DNA of 64,000 nt from Cribrihabitans_A neustonicus. Its GTDB lineage: Bacteria > Pseudomonadota > Alphaproteobacteria > Rhodobacterales > Rhodobacteraceae. The stretch spans positions 248,001 through 312,000 of the forward strand of contig NZ_JBMERQ010000002.1 in assembly GCF_048820895.1 (NCBI RefSeq), read 5' to 3'. Of this stretch, positions 16,770-25,625 are shown piece after piece. Both the position numbers and the translations under genes were made by a program. Under the pieces are notes generated by a model that worked only from the letters and a program-made list of their open reading frames with translations, had not been told where the DNA came from and ran no database searches. Positions within the stretch are counted from its first letter, which is position 1; each line of letters starts with the position of its first letter.

Positions 16770-16785
16770 TGTTTCACGTGAAACA
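16770..16785. other. parS centromere site 1
   Basis: TGTTTCACGTGAAACA, a perfect 16-bp palindrome identical to the ParB-binding parS consensus. It lies 3.2 kb from the putative origin. The chosen mnmG start codon GTG (16778-16780) is at its centre. Confidence 0.95.
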
Positions 16786-18661
16786 TTCATCATATGACGT
16801 GATTGTGGTTGGCGGCGGCCACGCCGGCACCGAAGCGGCGCATGCCGCAGCGCGCATGGGAGCCCGCACCGCGCTGGTGACCCTGCGCCGGCAAGACATT
16901 GGCGTGATGTCCTGCAACCCCGCCATTGGTGGCCTGGGAAAAGGCCATCTCGTGCGCGAGATCGACGCGCTTGACGGCGTGATGGGCCGTGTGGCGGATC
17001 TGGCCGGTATCCAATTCCGCCTGCTCAACCGGCGCAAAGGGCCGGCAGTGCAGGGGCCCCGGGCCCAATCCGACCGCAAGATCTACCGCGCGGAAATGCT
17101 GAAGGCCACTGACAAGCAGGCTGACCTGGACATCCTCGAAGGGGAAGTCACCGATTTCCTGATGGACGGAGACACCGTTTCCGGGGTGCGTCTGGCGGAC
17201 GGCAGCGCGCTGCCGGCCCGAAGCGTGATCCTCACTTCCGGCACCTTCCTGCGCGGCGTCATCCACATTGGCGATGTCTCGCGGCCCGGCGGACGGATGG
17301 GGGACCAGCCCTCGGTTAAACTGGCGGAAAGGCTTGACAGTTTCGCATTGCCTCTGGGGCGGCTGAAGACCGGCACGCCTCCCCGGCTGGACGGGCGGAC
17401 CATTAACTGGGACATCCTCGACGCCCAGCCTGGCGATAACGATCCGGTGTTTTTCTCTTTCCTGACCAAATCTGTTTCTGCCCGGCAGGTTGCTTGCGGC
17501 ATCACCCATACCAACCCGCGCACCCATGAGATCATTCAGGAGAACCTGACCCGATCGGCGATGTATGGCGGCCATATTGATGGAGTCGGCCCGCGCTACT
17601 GTCCATCGATCGAGGACAAGATCGTTCGCTTCGCGGACAAAACTTCGCATCAGATCTTTCTGGAACCGGAGGGCGCGGACAATCATACGGTCTATCCCAA
17701 CGGTATCTCCACCAGCCTGCCGGAGGACGTCCAGGAAGCCTACGTGCGCTCCATTGCCGGCCTGGAAAACGCAGAGATCCTGCAGCCGGGTTATGCCATT
17801 GAGTATGACTACGTTGACCCGCGGGCGCTTGGGCTGGACCTCTCTTTGAGAGACGTTCCCGGGCTCTATCTCGCCGGCCAAATCAACGGAACCACCGGTT
17901 ATGAGGAAGCCGCGGCGCAGGGTCTGGTAGCCGGTCTGAACGCCGCCCGGCGCAGTCTGGGGCAGGAGCCGGTGATCTTTAGCCGGTCTTCCAGCTATAT
18001 CGGGGTGATGATTGATGATCTGACCACAAATGGCGTGGCCGAGCCCTATCGCATGTTTACGTCGCGCGCCGAGTTCCGCCTGTCGCTGCGCGCCGACAAC
18101 GCGGATCAGCGCCTGACGCCGCTAGCCCTGGACCTGGGTTGCGCAAGCGAAGAGCGGAAATCTGTGTTCCTCGACAAGATGGAGCGGCTTGAGAGCGCGC
18201 GGGCCGTGCTGCAGTCCTCCCACTTTACTCCCAAGGCAGTTGCCGCCGCTGGTATCCGTGTAAACCAAGATGGCAACCGGCGCAGCGGCCAGGATGTTCT
18301 TGCGTTTCCGGATGTAGGCTTTGAAGATATTCTGCCTCTGATGCCCGAGCTTGGCGGCGTGGACGAAGAGATCCGCCGCCAGCTTGAGCGCGACGCGCTC
18401 TACGCCAATTACATCGCGAGACAGGAACGGGAAATTTCCGCGATGAAAAAAGACGAAGGCTATGCTATTCCGCCCGGCTTCGACTATGCCAGTATTGATG
18501 GTCTCTCCAAGGAACTTCGGCAGAAACTGGGGGCGGCGCGACCGGAAACTCTGGCCAAGGCGGCGCGGATTGACGGGATGACCCCGGCAGCTCTGGCATT
18601 GCTCCTGGCGCGACTGCGCCGGAACGCCAGCCAAGCGGACTTGCAGGATAAAGCGGGCTGA
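16778..18661 (+). CDS. mnmG: MnmG (GidA), FAD-dependent tRNA-modifying enzyme
   Basis: A 627-residue FAD protein that forms the MnmEG complex modifying tRNA U34. The Rossmann motif VVGGGHAG (about 10-17) is followed by SCNPAIGGLGKGHLV and, later, GYEEAAAQGLVAGLNAA, both family hallmarks. The GTG at 16778 is chosen because GGGGAG (16764-16769) is 8 nt upstream and the protein then begins MKHSSYDVIVVGGG. The GTG at 16769 would overlap that ribosome site. Length matches E. coli MnmG (629). The start codon sits inside parS site 1. The stop TGA shares one base with the rsmG ATG. Confidence 0.96.
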   Translation: MKHSSYDVIVVGGGHAGTEAAHAAARMGARTALVTLRRQDIGVMSCNPAIGGLGKGHLVREIDALDGVMGRVADLAGIQFRLLNRRKGPAVQGPRAQSDRKIYRAEMLKATDKQADLDILEGEVTDFLMDGDTVSGVRLADGSALPARSVILTSGTFLRGVIHIGDVSRPGGRMGDQPSVKLAERLDSFALPLGRLKTGTPPRLDGRTINWDILDAQPGDNDPVFFSFLTKSVSARQVACGITHTNPRTHEIIQENLTRSAMYGGHIDGVGPRYCPSIEDKIVRFADKTSHQIFLEPEGADNHTVYPNGISTSLPEDVQEAYVRSIAGLENAEILQPGYAIEYDYVDPRALGLDLSLRDVPGLYLAGQINGTTGYEEAAAQGLVAGLNAARRSLGQEPVIFSRSSSYIGVMIDDLTTNGVAEPYRMFTSRAEFRLSLRADNADQRLTPLALDLGCASEERKSVFLDKMERLESARAVLQSSHFTPKAVAAAGIRVNQDGNRRSGQDVLAFPDVGFEDILPLMPELGGVDEEIRRQLERDALYANYIARQEREISAMKKDEGYAIPPGFDYASIDGLSKELRQKLGAARPETLAKAARIDGMTPAALALLLARLRRNASQADLQDKAG

Positions 18662-19281
18662 TGGCGCGGGCTATGCTGGAGCAGCTGGATGTTTCACGTG
18701 AAACATTAGCCCGGCTGGAAAAATTCGAGCAGGTCATCTGCAAGTGGAATCCAAAAATCAACTTGGTGTCCCGGCACAGCCTGAAAGATCTTTGGACCCG
18801 GCACATCGTTGATTCGATCCAGGTATTCCGCTGTGCCGGTTCAGCGCCGGCCGGGAAGTGGGTGGACATCGGCAGCGGGGGAGGATTCCCTGGCTTGATT
18901 ATCGCCATTCTGTCTGCCGAGGAAGCTCCGGATCTTGAGGTTGTGCTGATTGAAAGTGACCAGCGCAAGGCCGCGTTTCTCCGGACCGCCGCGCGGGAGT
19001 GCGGTGTTAAAGTAGAGGTCCGGAGTGAGCGGATCGAAAAAGCTCCGCCGCAGGAGGCCGATATCATGTCCGCCCGCGCCCTGGCGGATCTTGCACTGCT
19101 GTTCGAGTTTACCGAGCGTCATCTCAAGCCCGGCGGCGTCGCGCTGTTTCCGAAGGGCGCGAGCTGGAAAAAAGAGGTGGATAACGCGCAGGGGAGATGG
19201 CGGTTTGATGCGGAACCAGTTAGTAGTATTACAGAAAACGAAGCAGTGATCCTAAAAATAAGGGGAGTGGCCCGTGTCTGA
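18661..19281 (+). CDS. rsmG: RsmG (GidB), 16S rRNA G527 methyltransferase
   Basis: A 206-residue SAM-dependent methyltransferase that makes m7G527 in 16S rRNA; its loss gives low-level streptomycin resistance in other bacteria. VDIGSGGGFPGLI (68-80) is the SAM-binding loop and IESDQRKAAFLR is motif II. The N-terminal WNPKINLVSR is characteristic. Codons 10-15 (DVSRET) are spelled by a perfect parS site. It overlaps mnmG by one base and parA by 8 nt. Confidence 0.96.
   Translation: MARAMLEQLDVSRETLARLEKFEQVICKWNPKINLVSRHSLKDLWTRHIVDSIQVFRCAGSAPAGKWVDIGSGGGFPGLIIAILSAEEAPDLEVVLIESDQRKAAFLRTAARECGVKVEVRSERIEKAPPQEADIMSARALADLALLFEFTERHLKPGGVALFPKGASWKKEVDNAQGRWRFDAEPVSSITENEAVILKIRGVARV
18690..18705. 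other. parS centromere site 2
   Basis: A second perfect TGTTTCACGTGAAACA palindrome, inside the rsmG coding region and 1.9 kb from site 1. Two identical 16-mers this close, upstream of parAB, cannot be chance. Confidence 0.95.
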
Positions 19282-20083
19282 ATTCGCCCGCCCGGAGGGG
19301 CCTCGTATTATCGCGGTCGCCAACCAGAAAGGCGGGGTAGGGAAGACAACCACAGCCATAAACTTGGCCGCCGCGCTGGTGGAAACTGGCTTGCGGGTGC
19401 TTGTGGTGGATCTCGACCCGCAGGGCAATGCCTCGACCGGGCTGGGCATAGAGGCTTCGGAACGCGAATTGACCAGCTATGATCTCCTGGTTGATGACGC
19501 GCCACTGCAGGAGGTGATCCGCAGTACAGAGATTGAAGATCTCTGCATCATCCCGGCCACTGTCGACCTCAGCTCGGCGGATATCGAGCTTTTTGCCAAT
19601 GAGAAGCGCAGCTTCCTCCTTCACGACGCGTTGCGCCAGTCGGCGATGGAGGACTACGATTGGGACTATGTGCTGATCGACTGCCCGCCATCGCTGAACC
19701 TTCTGACCGTCAACGCGATGGTGGCAGCCCATTCGGTGCTGGTACCGTTGCAAAGTGAGTTCTTCGCGCTGGAAGGGGTCTCGCAGCTGATGCTGACGGT
19801 GCGGGAAGTGCGGCAATCGGCCAATCCGGAGCTCCGGATAGAAGGCATTGTGCTGACGATGTACGACCGGCGCAACAATCTCTCCCAGCAGGTGGAGCAG
19901 GATGCGCGCGACAACCTCGGCGATCTGGTGTTCCAGACCAAGATCCCGCGTAATGTAAGGGTCAGCGAGGCACCGTCTTATGCGCTTCCGGTCCTCAACT
20001 ATGATACCAATTCGCTGGGCGCCCAGGCTTACAGGGCGCTGGCAGCGGAGCTTCTCAACAAACACCAAAGAATAGCGGCTTGA
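19274..20083 (+). CDS. parA: ParA (Soj), chromosome-partitioning ATPase
   Basis: A 269-residue Walker-type ATPase whose DNA-bound dimer gradient pulls ParB-parS complexes apart to segregate origins. The deviant Walker A KGGVGKTT is at 19-26, DLDPQGNAS is the switch region and YVLIDCPPSLNLLT is Walker B. The GTG start at 19274 lies within the last codons of rsmG and is preceded by GGGGAG (19262-19267). parB follows directly, and both recognise the parS sites just upstream in mnmG/rsmG. Confidence 0.97.
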   Translation: MSEFARPEGPRIIAVANQKGGVGKTTTAINLAAALVETGLRVLVVDLDPQGNASTGLGIEASERELTSYDLLVDDAPLQEVIRSTEIEDLCIIPATVDLSSADIELFANEKRSFLLHDALRQSAMEDYDWDYVLIDCPPSLNLLTVNAMVAAHSVLVPLQSEFFALEGVSQLMLTVREVRQSANPELRIEGIVLTMYDRRNNLSQQVEQDARDNLGDLVFQTKIPRNVRVSEAPSYALPVLNYDTNSLGAQAYRALAAELLNKHQRIAA

Positions 20084-20109
20084 ATGCAGAAGAATATGCG
20101 GAGGCAGTC

Positions 20110-21006
20110 ATGGCAGACAAAAAGGCAAAACCGCGCGGGCTGGGCCGGGGGCTGTCGGCTCTGATGGCGGATGTGAACCCGGAACCCGTGAGCACCCTTG
20201 CCGAGGCACCGCGCAGCAGTGCCGAAACCCTGGTGCCGATCGAGAAGATTGTCGCTAACCCGAACCAGCCGCGCCGGCAATTCCTGCAGGAGGAGCTGGA
20301 CGACCTTACGGCCTCGATCAGGGAGAAAGGCGTACTGCAGCCGCTTATCGTGCGGCCGAAGGCGGGCGGGCAGTATGAAATCGTTGCCGGCGAACGCCGC
20401 TGGCGCGCCTCGCAGGCCGCCAAGCTGCATGAAGTGCCGGTCCTGATCCGCGAATATTCCGATCTGGAGATGATGGAAGTGGCCATCATCGAAAACATCC
20501 AGCGCTCGGATCTGAACGCGATGGAAGAGGCGCTGAGCTACAAGCAGCTGATGGAAAAATTCGGCCACACCCAGGAGAAGATGGCGGAGGCGCTTGGCAA
20601 GAGCCGCAGCCATATCGCCAACCTGGTGCGGCTCCTGCATCTGCCCGAGGACGTGCGCCAGCTGGTGCAGGAACGCAAGCTCTCTGCCGGCCATGCCCGC
20701 GCGCTGATCACCTCTGACAATGCTTCGGACCTCGCAAAGAGAATCGTCAAGGGCGGCCTGTCGGTGCGGGCGACCGAGGCGCTGGTGAAAAAGGATGCCG
20801 CCGGCGTTGCCAGCAATTCGCCGCGTAAACCGAAAACCGCGGCGGAAAAGGATGCGGACACCAAAGCGCTGGAAGGGGATCTGTCAGCAACTCTGAAGAT
20901 GAACGTTTCCATCGATCACAAGCCGGGCGGCGAATCCGGTTCGGTAACGATCAGCTACGACACGCTCGATCAGCTGGACGAACTCTGCAATCTGCTCAGC
21001 CGCTAG
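20110..21006 (+). CDS. parB: ParB (Spo0J), parS-binding CTPase
   Basis: A 298-residue centromere-binding protein that loads at parS as a CTP-dependent clamp and spreads. The N-terminal RGLGRGLSALMAD (9-21) is the ParA-stimulating segment. The CTP-binding core has GERRWRA (94-100) and ENIQRSDLNAMEEA. The helix-turn-helix is SYKQLMEKFGHTQEKMAEALGKSRSHIANLVRLL. The ATG at 20110 has GGAGG at 20100-20104. An earlier TTG at 20080 overlaps the parA stop but lacks such a site. It converges with ybaN, overlapping by 11 nt. Confidence 0.96.
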   Translation: MADKKAKPRGLGRGLSALMADVNPEPVSTLAEAPRSSAETLVPIEKIVANPNQPRRQFLQEELDDLTASIREKGVLQPLIVRPKAGGQYEIVAGERRWRASQAAKLHEVPVLIREYSDLEMMEVAIIENIQRSDLNAMEEALSYKQLMEKFGHTQEKMAEALGKSRSHIANLVRLLHLPEDVRQLVQERKLSAGHARALITSDNASDLAKRIVKGGLSVRATEALVKKDAAGVASNSPRKPKTAAEKDADTKALEGDLSATLKMNVSIDHKPGGESGSVTISYDTLDQLDELCNLLSR

Positions 21007-21349
21007 GCCGGGTCCAGATAAACAGCAGCACCAGGCTCAGCACTACGGCCTGAATGCCCAGCACATGGACTGGCACTGCTAAGGCCAGAGACACAGTAAA
21101 GACGGCGGTAATCGACAGGGTTGCCGCCTTTTTTGCGCGCGGCCGGATTGCGCCGCGTTCGCGCCAGTCGACTATCATCGGGCCAAAGACCGCATGCGCC
21201 AGGATCCAGTCATGAAGGCGTTCGGAGGAATTGGCAAAGAAGAAGGCTGCCAGAAGCAGGAAGGGGACGGTGGGGAGCAGGGGAAGCACAATCCCTATGG
21301 CGGCCAGGGCAACGCAAAGCAGTCCGAGGCCGGCATAGAGAAATCGCAT
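20996..21349 (-). CDS. YbaN/DUF454 inner-membrane protein
   Basis: A 117-residue membrane protein of the DUF454 family. Helices lie at about 2-20 and 22-40 (GIVLPLLPTVPFLLLAAFFFA is the family signature), followed by SSERLHDWILAH, a basic loop RERGAIRPRAKK and two more helices. Function is unknown. It is last gene of rph-rdgB-hemW-ybaN, 4 nt after the hemW stop. Its 3' end overlaps the end of parB on the other strand by 11 nt. Confidence 0.88.
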   Translation of the reverse strand: MRFLYAGLGLLCVALAAIGIVLPLLPTVPFLLLAAFFFANSSERLHDWILAHAVFGPMIVDWRERGAIRPRAKKAATLSITAVFTVSLALAVPVHVLGIQAVVLSLVLLFIWTRPSG

Positions 21350-21353
21350 ATCT

Positions 21354-22508
21354 TCAATCCATCAACAGTTCGCGCAGAACGGCATTCAAAACAGCGCGGC
21401 CTTGACCGGTCGCGCGGAGCCTCTGGTCAAAGATAGTCACCATGCCGAGCTCCACAAGGTTGGCGAGGGCTTTTTGCGGCAGCGGTTTGCCGGCAAGCTG
21501 GGTGTAGCGCCCCATATCCAGACCTTCGGAGAGGCGCATCCCCATCATCAGGTATTCAGCCGCAGCATCTTCGGCTGTGAGCGGTTCGCGAAGGGATTCT
21601 CCGTTGCCGGCTTTGGCTGCGGCCAGCCAGGCGCCGGGCGCGCGGTGGGTTTCGCTGGCGTAGCGGGTCCCGTTAAGGGTTATTCGGCCATGCGCACCAG
21701 GCCCGATGCCGGCGTAGTCGCCATAGCGCCAGTAGATCAGGTTGTGCCGCGACTCCGCGCCGGGCCGGGCGTGGTTGGAAATCTCGTAGCCGGGCAAGCC
21801 GTTCGCGGCGCAGATCTCCTGAGTGGCGAGATACATGTCCGCGGCGCTGTCATCGCTTGGCAGATCGCGCAGCTTGCCGCGGGCATAACGGTCGCCGAAA
21901 GCGGTGCCTTCTTCGATGGTGAGCTGGTAGAGCGACAGGTGGTCGATCGCCATCGACAGCGCTTCGTTCAGCTCCGCCTTCCAATCCGCAAGCGTCTGCC
22001 CCTGGCGGGCATAAATCAGATCAAAGCTGACCCGGTCGAAACAGTTCCGCGCGATATCGAAGGCGGCGCGGGCTTCGGCCACGGAATGGATACGGCCGAG
22101 CCGGCGCAGATCCTTGTCGTTCAGGGCCTGTACGCCCATGGATATGCGGTTGACGCCGGCGTCGCGGTAGCCGGCAAAACGGCCTGCCTCGACCGAGCCG
22201 GGGTTGGCTTCCAGCGTGATTTCCATGTCGTTGGCAAAAGGCCATATGGAGCGCGCGCCCTCGATCACCGCGGCGACCGTTTCGGGACGCATCAGGGAGG
22301 GGGTGCCGCCGCCAAAAAAGATGGTGTTCAACACCCGGCCCGGCAGCTCGTGCGAGAGTCTCTCCAGCTCGCTCAGATAGGCCCTGACCCAGGCGCTCTG
22401 GTCGATATTGGCCGAGACATGGCTGTTGAAGTCGCAATAGGGGCATTTGGCCTGGCAGAACGGCCAATGCACGTACAGGCCAAAGCCCCCATTGCGCCAG
22501 TCATCCAC
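21354..22508 (-). CDS. hemW: HemW-like radical SAM protein (heme chaperone)
   Basis: A 384-residue radical SAM protein. VHWPFCQAKCPYCDF holds Cys18, Cys22 and Cys25 of the 4Fe-4S cluster. Phe27 replaces the fourth Cys that marks true HemN coproporphyrinogen dehydrogenases, so this is the HemW class, which binds and delivers heme. FFGGGTPS, EANPGS and RISMGVQAL are further landmarks, and the HemN C-terminal domain follows. The GTG at 22508 is chosen. It overlaps rdgB by 8 nt and gives the usual family length; the frame is open further upstream but that part lies inside rdgB and is not HemW-like. Confidence 0.93.
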   Translation of the reverse strand: MDDWRNGGFGLYVHWPFCQAKCPYCDFNSHVSANIDQSAWVRAYLSELERLSHELPGRVLNTIFFGGGTPSLMRPETVAAVIEGARSIWPFANDMEITLEANPGSVEAGRFAGYRDAGVNRISMGVQALNDKDLRRLGRIHSVAEARAAFDIARNCFDRVSFDLIYARQGQTLADWKAELNEALSMAIDHLSLYQLTIEEGTAFGDRYARGKLRDLPSDDSAADMYLATQEICAANGLPGYEISNHARPGAESRHNLIYWRYGDYAGIGPGAHGRITLNGTRYASETHRAPGAWLAAAKAGNGESLREPLTAEDAAAEYLMMGMRLSEGLDMGRYTQLAGKPLPQKALANLVELGMVTIFDQRLRATGQGRAVLNAVLRELLMD

Positions 22509-23115
22509 CGAAGCAGCCCTCGATGAACTTGGCCACTGCCTTGCCGCGGTGGCTGATCTTGTTCTTCTCCCAGCGGTCCATCTCGGCAAAGGTCACGTCA
22601 TATCCCTCAGGCACGAACATCGGGTCGTAGCCGAAGCCGCCTTCGCCGCGCACGGGCCAGACCAGATGGCCGGGTGCGACGCCCTCGAACACCTCGTCAT
22701 GCCCGTCGGGCCACGCGAGAACCAGGGTGGAGCGGAATTGCGCCAGCCGGGGGTGCCCCGCGCCCTTGGCCTCCAGCTCCTCATGCGCGCGGGACATTGC
22801 CTGCATGAAATCCCGGCCGCTTCCGGTTTCAGCCCAGTCCGCGGTATGGACGCCGGGCGCACCGCCCAAGGCATCGATGGTAATGCCGGAGTCGTCGGAA
22901 AGGGCGGGCAGGCCGGTCGCCCTGGCGGCGGCATGGGCCTTGATCCGGGCGTTGCCGACGAAGGTGTCCTCGGTCTCTTCAGGCTCCGGCAGGTCCATCT
23001 GTGCCGCACCGATCACCTCCACGCCGTAGGGCGCGAGGAGATGCGCCATCTCTTCCAGCTTTCCCTTGTTGTGGGTGGCGACCAGAAGCTGGCTGCCTTC
23101 GAACTTGCGGGTCAT
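22501..23115 (-). CDS. rdgB: RdgB/HAM1 non-canonical purine NTP pyrophosphatase
   Basis: A 204-residue enzyme that hydrolyses XTP and (d)ITP, keeping deaminated purines out of DNA and RNA. LLVATHNKGKLEEM (10-23) is the nucleotide-binding start. ALSDDSGITIDAL carries the catalytic Asp residues. GGFGYDPMFVPEGY and ISHRGKAV are the C-terminal signatures. It overlaps rph and hemW by a few nucleotides in a tight operon. Confidence 0.96.
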   Translation of the reverse strand: MTRKFEGSQLLVATHNKGKLEEMAHLLAPYGVEVIGAAQMDLPEPEETEDTFVGNARIKAHAAARATGLPALSDDSGITIDALGGAPGVHTADWAETGSGRDFMQAMSRAHEELEAKGAGHPRLAQFRSTLVLAWPDGHDEVFEGVAPGHLVWPVRGEGGFGYDPMFVPEGYDVTFAEMDRWEKNKISHRGKAVAKFIEGCFGG

Positions 23116-23825
23116 GCGCAGGCGGCCTTCTGGATCTCGGCGAGTTCGGAGGTGCCCTTGACCGCGAGATCCATCAGCGCGTCCATCTGTTCGCGCGAGA
23201 AGACCGAGCCTTCGGCCGACATCTGCACTTCGATCAGCTTGCCCGAGCCCGTCATGATGAAGTTGCCGTCCACGCCCGCCTCGGAGTCTTCGGGGTAGTC
23301 GAGGTCCAGCAGCGGCTGGCCTGCGTAGATGCCGCAGGAGACGGCCGATACCGGATCCACCAGCGGATCGATTTTCACGTCGCCGGCCTTCATCAGCTTG
23401 TTCACCGCGAGGCGCAGCGCCACCCAGCCCCCGGTGATCGCGGCGCAGCGGGTGCCGCCGTCGGCTTGCAGCACGTCACAATCCACGGTGATCTGACGCT
23501 CCCCCAGAGCTACCCTGTCAACGCCGGCGCGCAGGGCCCGGCCGATCAGGCGCTGGATCTCGACGGTGCGGCCGCCTTGTTTGCCGGCTGCGGCCTCGCG
23601 GCGCATCCGGGTGTTGGTGGCGCGCGGCAGCATGCCGTATTCCGCGGTCACCCAGCCCAGGCCGGTGCCCTTGATGAAGGGCGGCACCCGGTCTTCGATG
23701 GTGGCGGTGCACAGGACATGAGTATCGCCCGCCTTGATCAGGCAGGAGCCTTCGGCGTGTCTGGTAAAACCGGTCTCGATCGAGACAGGGCGCATTTGGT
23801 TCAGTTCTCGTCCGGAGGGTCGCAT
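23112..23825 (-). CDS. rph: Ribonuclease PH
   Basis: A 237-residue phosphorolytic 3'-5' exoribonuclease that trims tRNA 3' ends. Landmarks: RPSGRELNQMRP at the N-terminus, GDTHVLCTATIEDRVPPF, WVTAEYGMLPRAT, the phosphate-binding Arg run GGRTVEIQRLIGRALRA, and ITVDCDVLQADGGTRCAAI. The protein is full length. It is first gene of the leftward operon and diverges from hrcA across 143 nt. Confidence 0.97.
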   Translation of the reverse strand: MRPSGRELNQMRPVSIETGFTRHAEGSCLIKAGDTHVLCTATIEDRVPPFIKGTGLGWVTAEYGMLPRATNTRMRREAAAGKQGGRTVEIQRLIGRALRAGVDRVALGERQITVDCDVLQADGGTRCAAITGGWVALRLAVNKLMKAGDVKIDPLVDPVSAVSCGIYAGQPLLDLDYPEDSEAGVDGNFIMTGSGKLIEVQMSAEGSVFSREQMDALMDLAVKGTSELAEIQKAACA

Positions 23826-23968
23826 GTCAGATCCTTCTTTTGCTGGCCCGGGGATAGCCTTCGCGGGGCCGTGGATGCAAGCCTGATTGACCTTTTGACG
23901 CGCTGCTCCTTAATGACATTCAGGCCTTGCATACCTATGTTGAAACCGGAAATCTCCGAGAGACGCAC

Positions 23969-25033
23969 ATGAAGGATACACGCAAAATTCTGGAGGATCT
24001 GAATGACCGCTCCCGCGATGTGTTCCGGGCGGTTGTGGAGAATTACCTGGATAGCGGCGACCCGGTTGGCAGCCGCACCCTGACCCGCTCGCTCAGCGAG
24101 AAGGTAAGCGCCGCGACAGTGCGCAACGTGATGCAGGACCTCGAATACCTGGGCCTGCTCGACAGCCCGCATGTGAGTGCCGGCCGGGTGCCGACGCAGC
24201 TCGGCCTGCGGATGTTTGTCGACGGGCTGCTGGAGGTCGAGAACCTCAACGAGCAGGACCGCGAAAAGATCGACGCGACGCTGGGGCGCAACGCGGGCGA
24301 TGTCGGCGGTATGCTGGACCGGATCGGCTCGGCGCTGTCGGGCGTCACCCATGGCGCCTCGCTGGTGCTGACGCCGAAGCACGAGGCCGAGCTGCGCCAT
24401 ATCGAGTTCGTTTCTCTGGCTCATGACCGGGCGCTGGTGGTCCTGGTGTTCTCGGACGGCCACGTGGAGAACCGCCTGTTCGCACCGCCGCCAGGGCAGA
24501 CGCCCAGCTCGATGCGGGAGGCGGCCAACTTTCTCAATGCGCTGATCGAAGGCCGCACACTCAGCGATGTGCGGCGCGAGATCCAGAAAGAGATCTCCTC
24601 CCGGAGGCAGGAAATCGACACGCTGGCGCAGGAGATGATCGAAAGCGGGCTGGCGGCGTGGGAGGATGACGGCAGCGATCAGGCCCGTCTGATTGTGCGT
24701 GGCCGGTCGAATCTCCTTGCCGAATCCGGCGCCGCCGAGGAGCTTGAGCGCATCCGCAACCTGTTCGACGATCTGGAGCGCAAGCGGGACATTGCCGAAT
24801 TCCTGGAACTGACGGAAGAAGGCGAGGGGGTGCGGATTTTTATCGGCTCCGAGAACAAACTTTTCTCACTTTCGGGTTCCTCTTTGGTGGTGTCTCCCTA
24901 TATGAACGCGGATCGGAAGATAATCGGCGCGGTGGGGGTGATCGGCCCGACGCGCCTGAACTACGGACGGATCGTGCCGATTGTGGACTATACGGCACAA
25001 CTGGTCGGCAAGCTGTTGTCGGACCGGAGTTAG
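23969..25033 (+). CDS. hrcA: HrcA, heat-inducible transcription repressor
   Basis: A 354-residue repressor that binds CIRCE elements upstream of chaperone operons; its folding depends on GroEL. The N-terminal winged helix includes VENYLDSGDPVGSRTL and SAATVRNVMQDLEYLGLL, both hallmarks. The C-terminal domain ends IGPTRLNYGRIVPIVDYTA. The ATG at 23969 has GAGAGA just upstream and gives a normal length; a TTG at 23927 would add 14 unusual residues. No CIRCE repeat is visible here, so the operon is not obviously autoregulated. CCTATGT at 23934-23940 resembles an RpoH -10, but no matching -35 was found. grpE starts 9 nt after the stop. Confidence 0.96.
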   Translation: MKDTRKILEDLNDRSRDVFRAVVENYLDSGDPVGSRTLTRSLSEKVSAATVRNVMQDLEYLGLLDSPHVSAGRVPTQLGLRMFVDGLLEVENLNEQDREKIDATLGRNAGDVGGMLDRIGSALSGVTHGASLVLTPKHEAELRHIEFVSLAHDRALVVLVFSDGHVENRLFAPPPGQTPSSMREAANFLNALIEGRTLSDVRREIQKEISSRRQEIDTLAQEMIESGLAAWEDDGSDQARLIVRGRSNLLAESGAAEELERIRNLFDDLERKRDIAEFLELTEEGEGVRIFIGSENKLFSLSGSSLVVSPYMNADRKIIGAVGVIGPTRLNYGRIVPIVDYTAQLVGKLLSDRS

Positions 25034-25042
25034 AGGTGAAAT

Positions 25043-25606
25043 ATGGCAGAGCTCAAGAACGAAGACTTTCTGGACGACATCGCCGATGCCGAGGCTGAGG
25101 AGCTTGCGGCGCAGACCGAGGAAATTGACGACGATGCGCTGGAGATCGACGCGCTGCGGGCCGAGCGGGATGAGTTGAAGGACCGGTTCATGCGGGCGCT
25201 GGCGGATGCCGAGAACGCGCGCAAGCGCGGCGACCGCGCGCGCCGGGAAGCGGAGCAGTATGGCGGGTCGAAACTGGCCCGCGACATGCTGCCGGTCTAT
25301 GACAACCTGAAACGCGCCGTCGAAGCCGCGACCGACGAGCAGCGCGAGGCAGCTTCGGCGCTGATCGAGGGTGTGGAGCTGACCATGCGGGCGCTGCTCG
25401 GCGTGTTCGAGAAGCACGGCGTCAAGGTGGTTTCCCCCGCGGTCGGCGACAAGTTCGACCCGCAGATGCATGAGGCGATGTTCGAAGCGCCGGTGCCGGG
25501 CACCAAGGCGGGCGACATCATCCAGGTTTCGGCCGAGGGTTTCATGCTGCACGACCGCCTGCTGCGGCCGGCGCAGGTGGGCGTATCCTCGACGCCGGCG
25601 AGCTGA
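25043..25606 (+). CDS. grpE: GrpE, nucleotide exchange factor of DnaK
   Basis: A 187-residue co-chaperone that releases ADP from DnaK. An acidic N-terminus is followed by a long coiled coil (about 35-90, EIDALRAERDELKDRFMRALADAENARKR). The C-terminal beta domain has FDPQMHEAMFE and the family end pattern GFMLHDRLLRPAQVGVS. AGAGGTG precedes the ATG. It is co-transcribed with hrcA; dnaK and dnaJ are not in the window. Confidence 0.96.
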   Translation: MAELKNEDFLDDIADAEAEELAAQTEEIDDDALEIDALRAERDELKDRFMRALADAENARKRGDRARREAEQYGGSKLARDMLPVYDNLKRAVEAATDEQREAASALIEGVELTMRALLGVFEKHGVKVVSPAVGDKFDPQMHEAMFEAPVPGTKAGDIIQVSAEGFMLHDRLLRPAQVGVSSTPAS

Positions 25607-25625
25607 CGTTGCGCCAGTGAGTTGA

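Noticed and set aside
23826..23968. CIRCE element upstream of hrcA
   Set aside because: No TTAGCACTC-N9-GAGTGCTAA-like inverted repeat is present.
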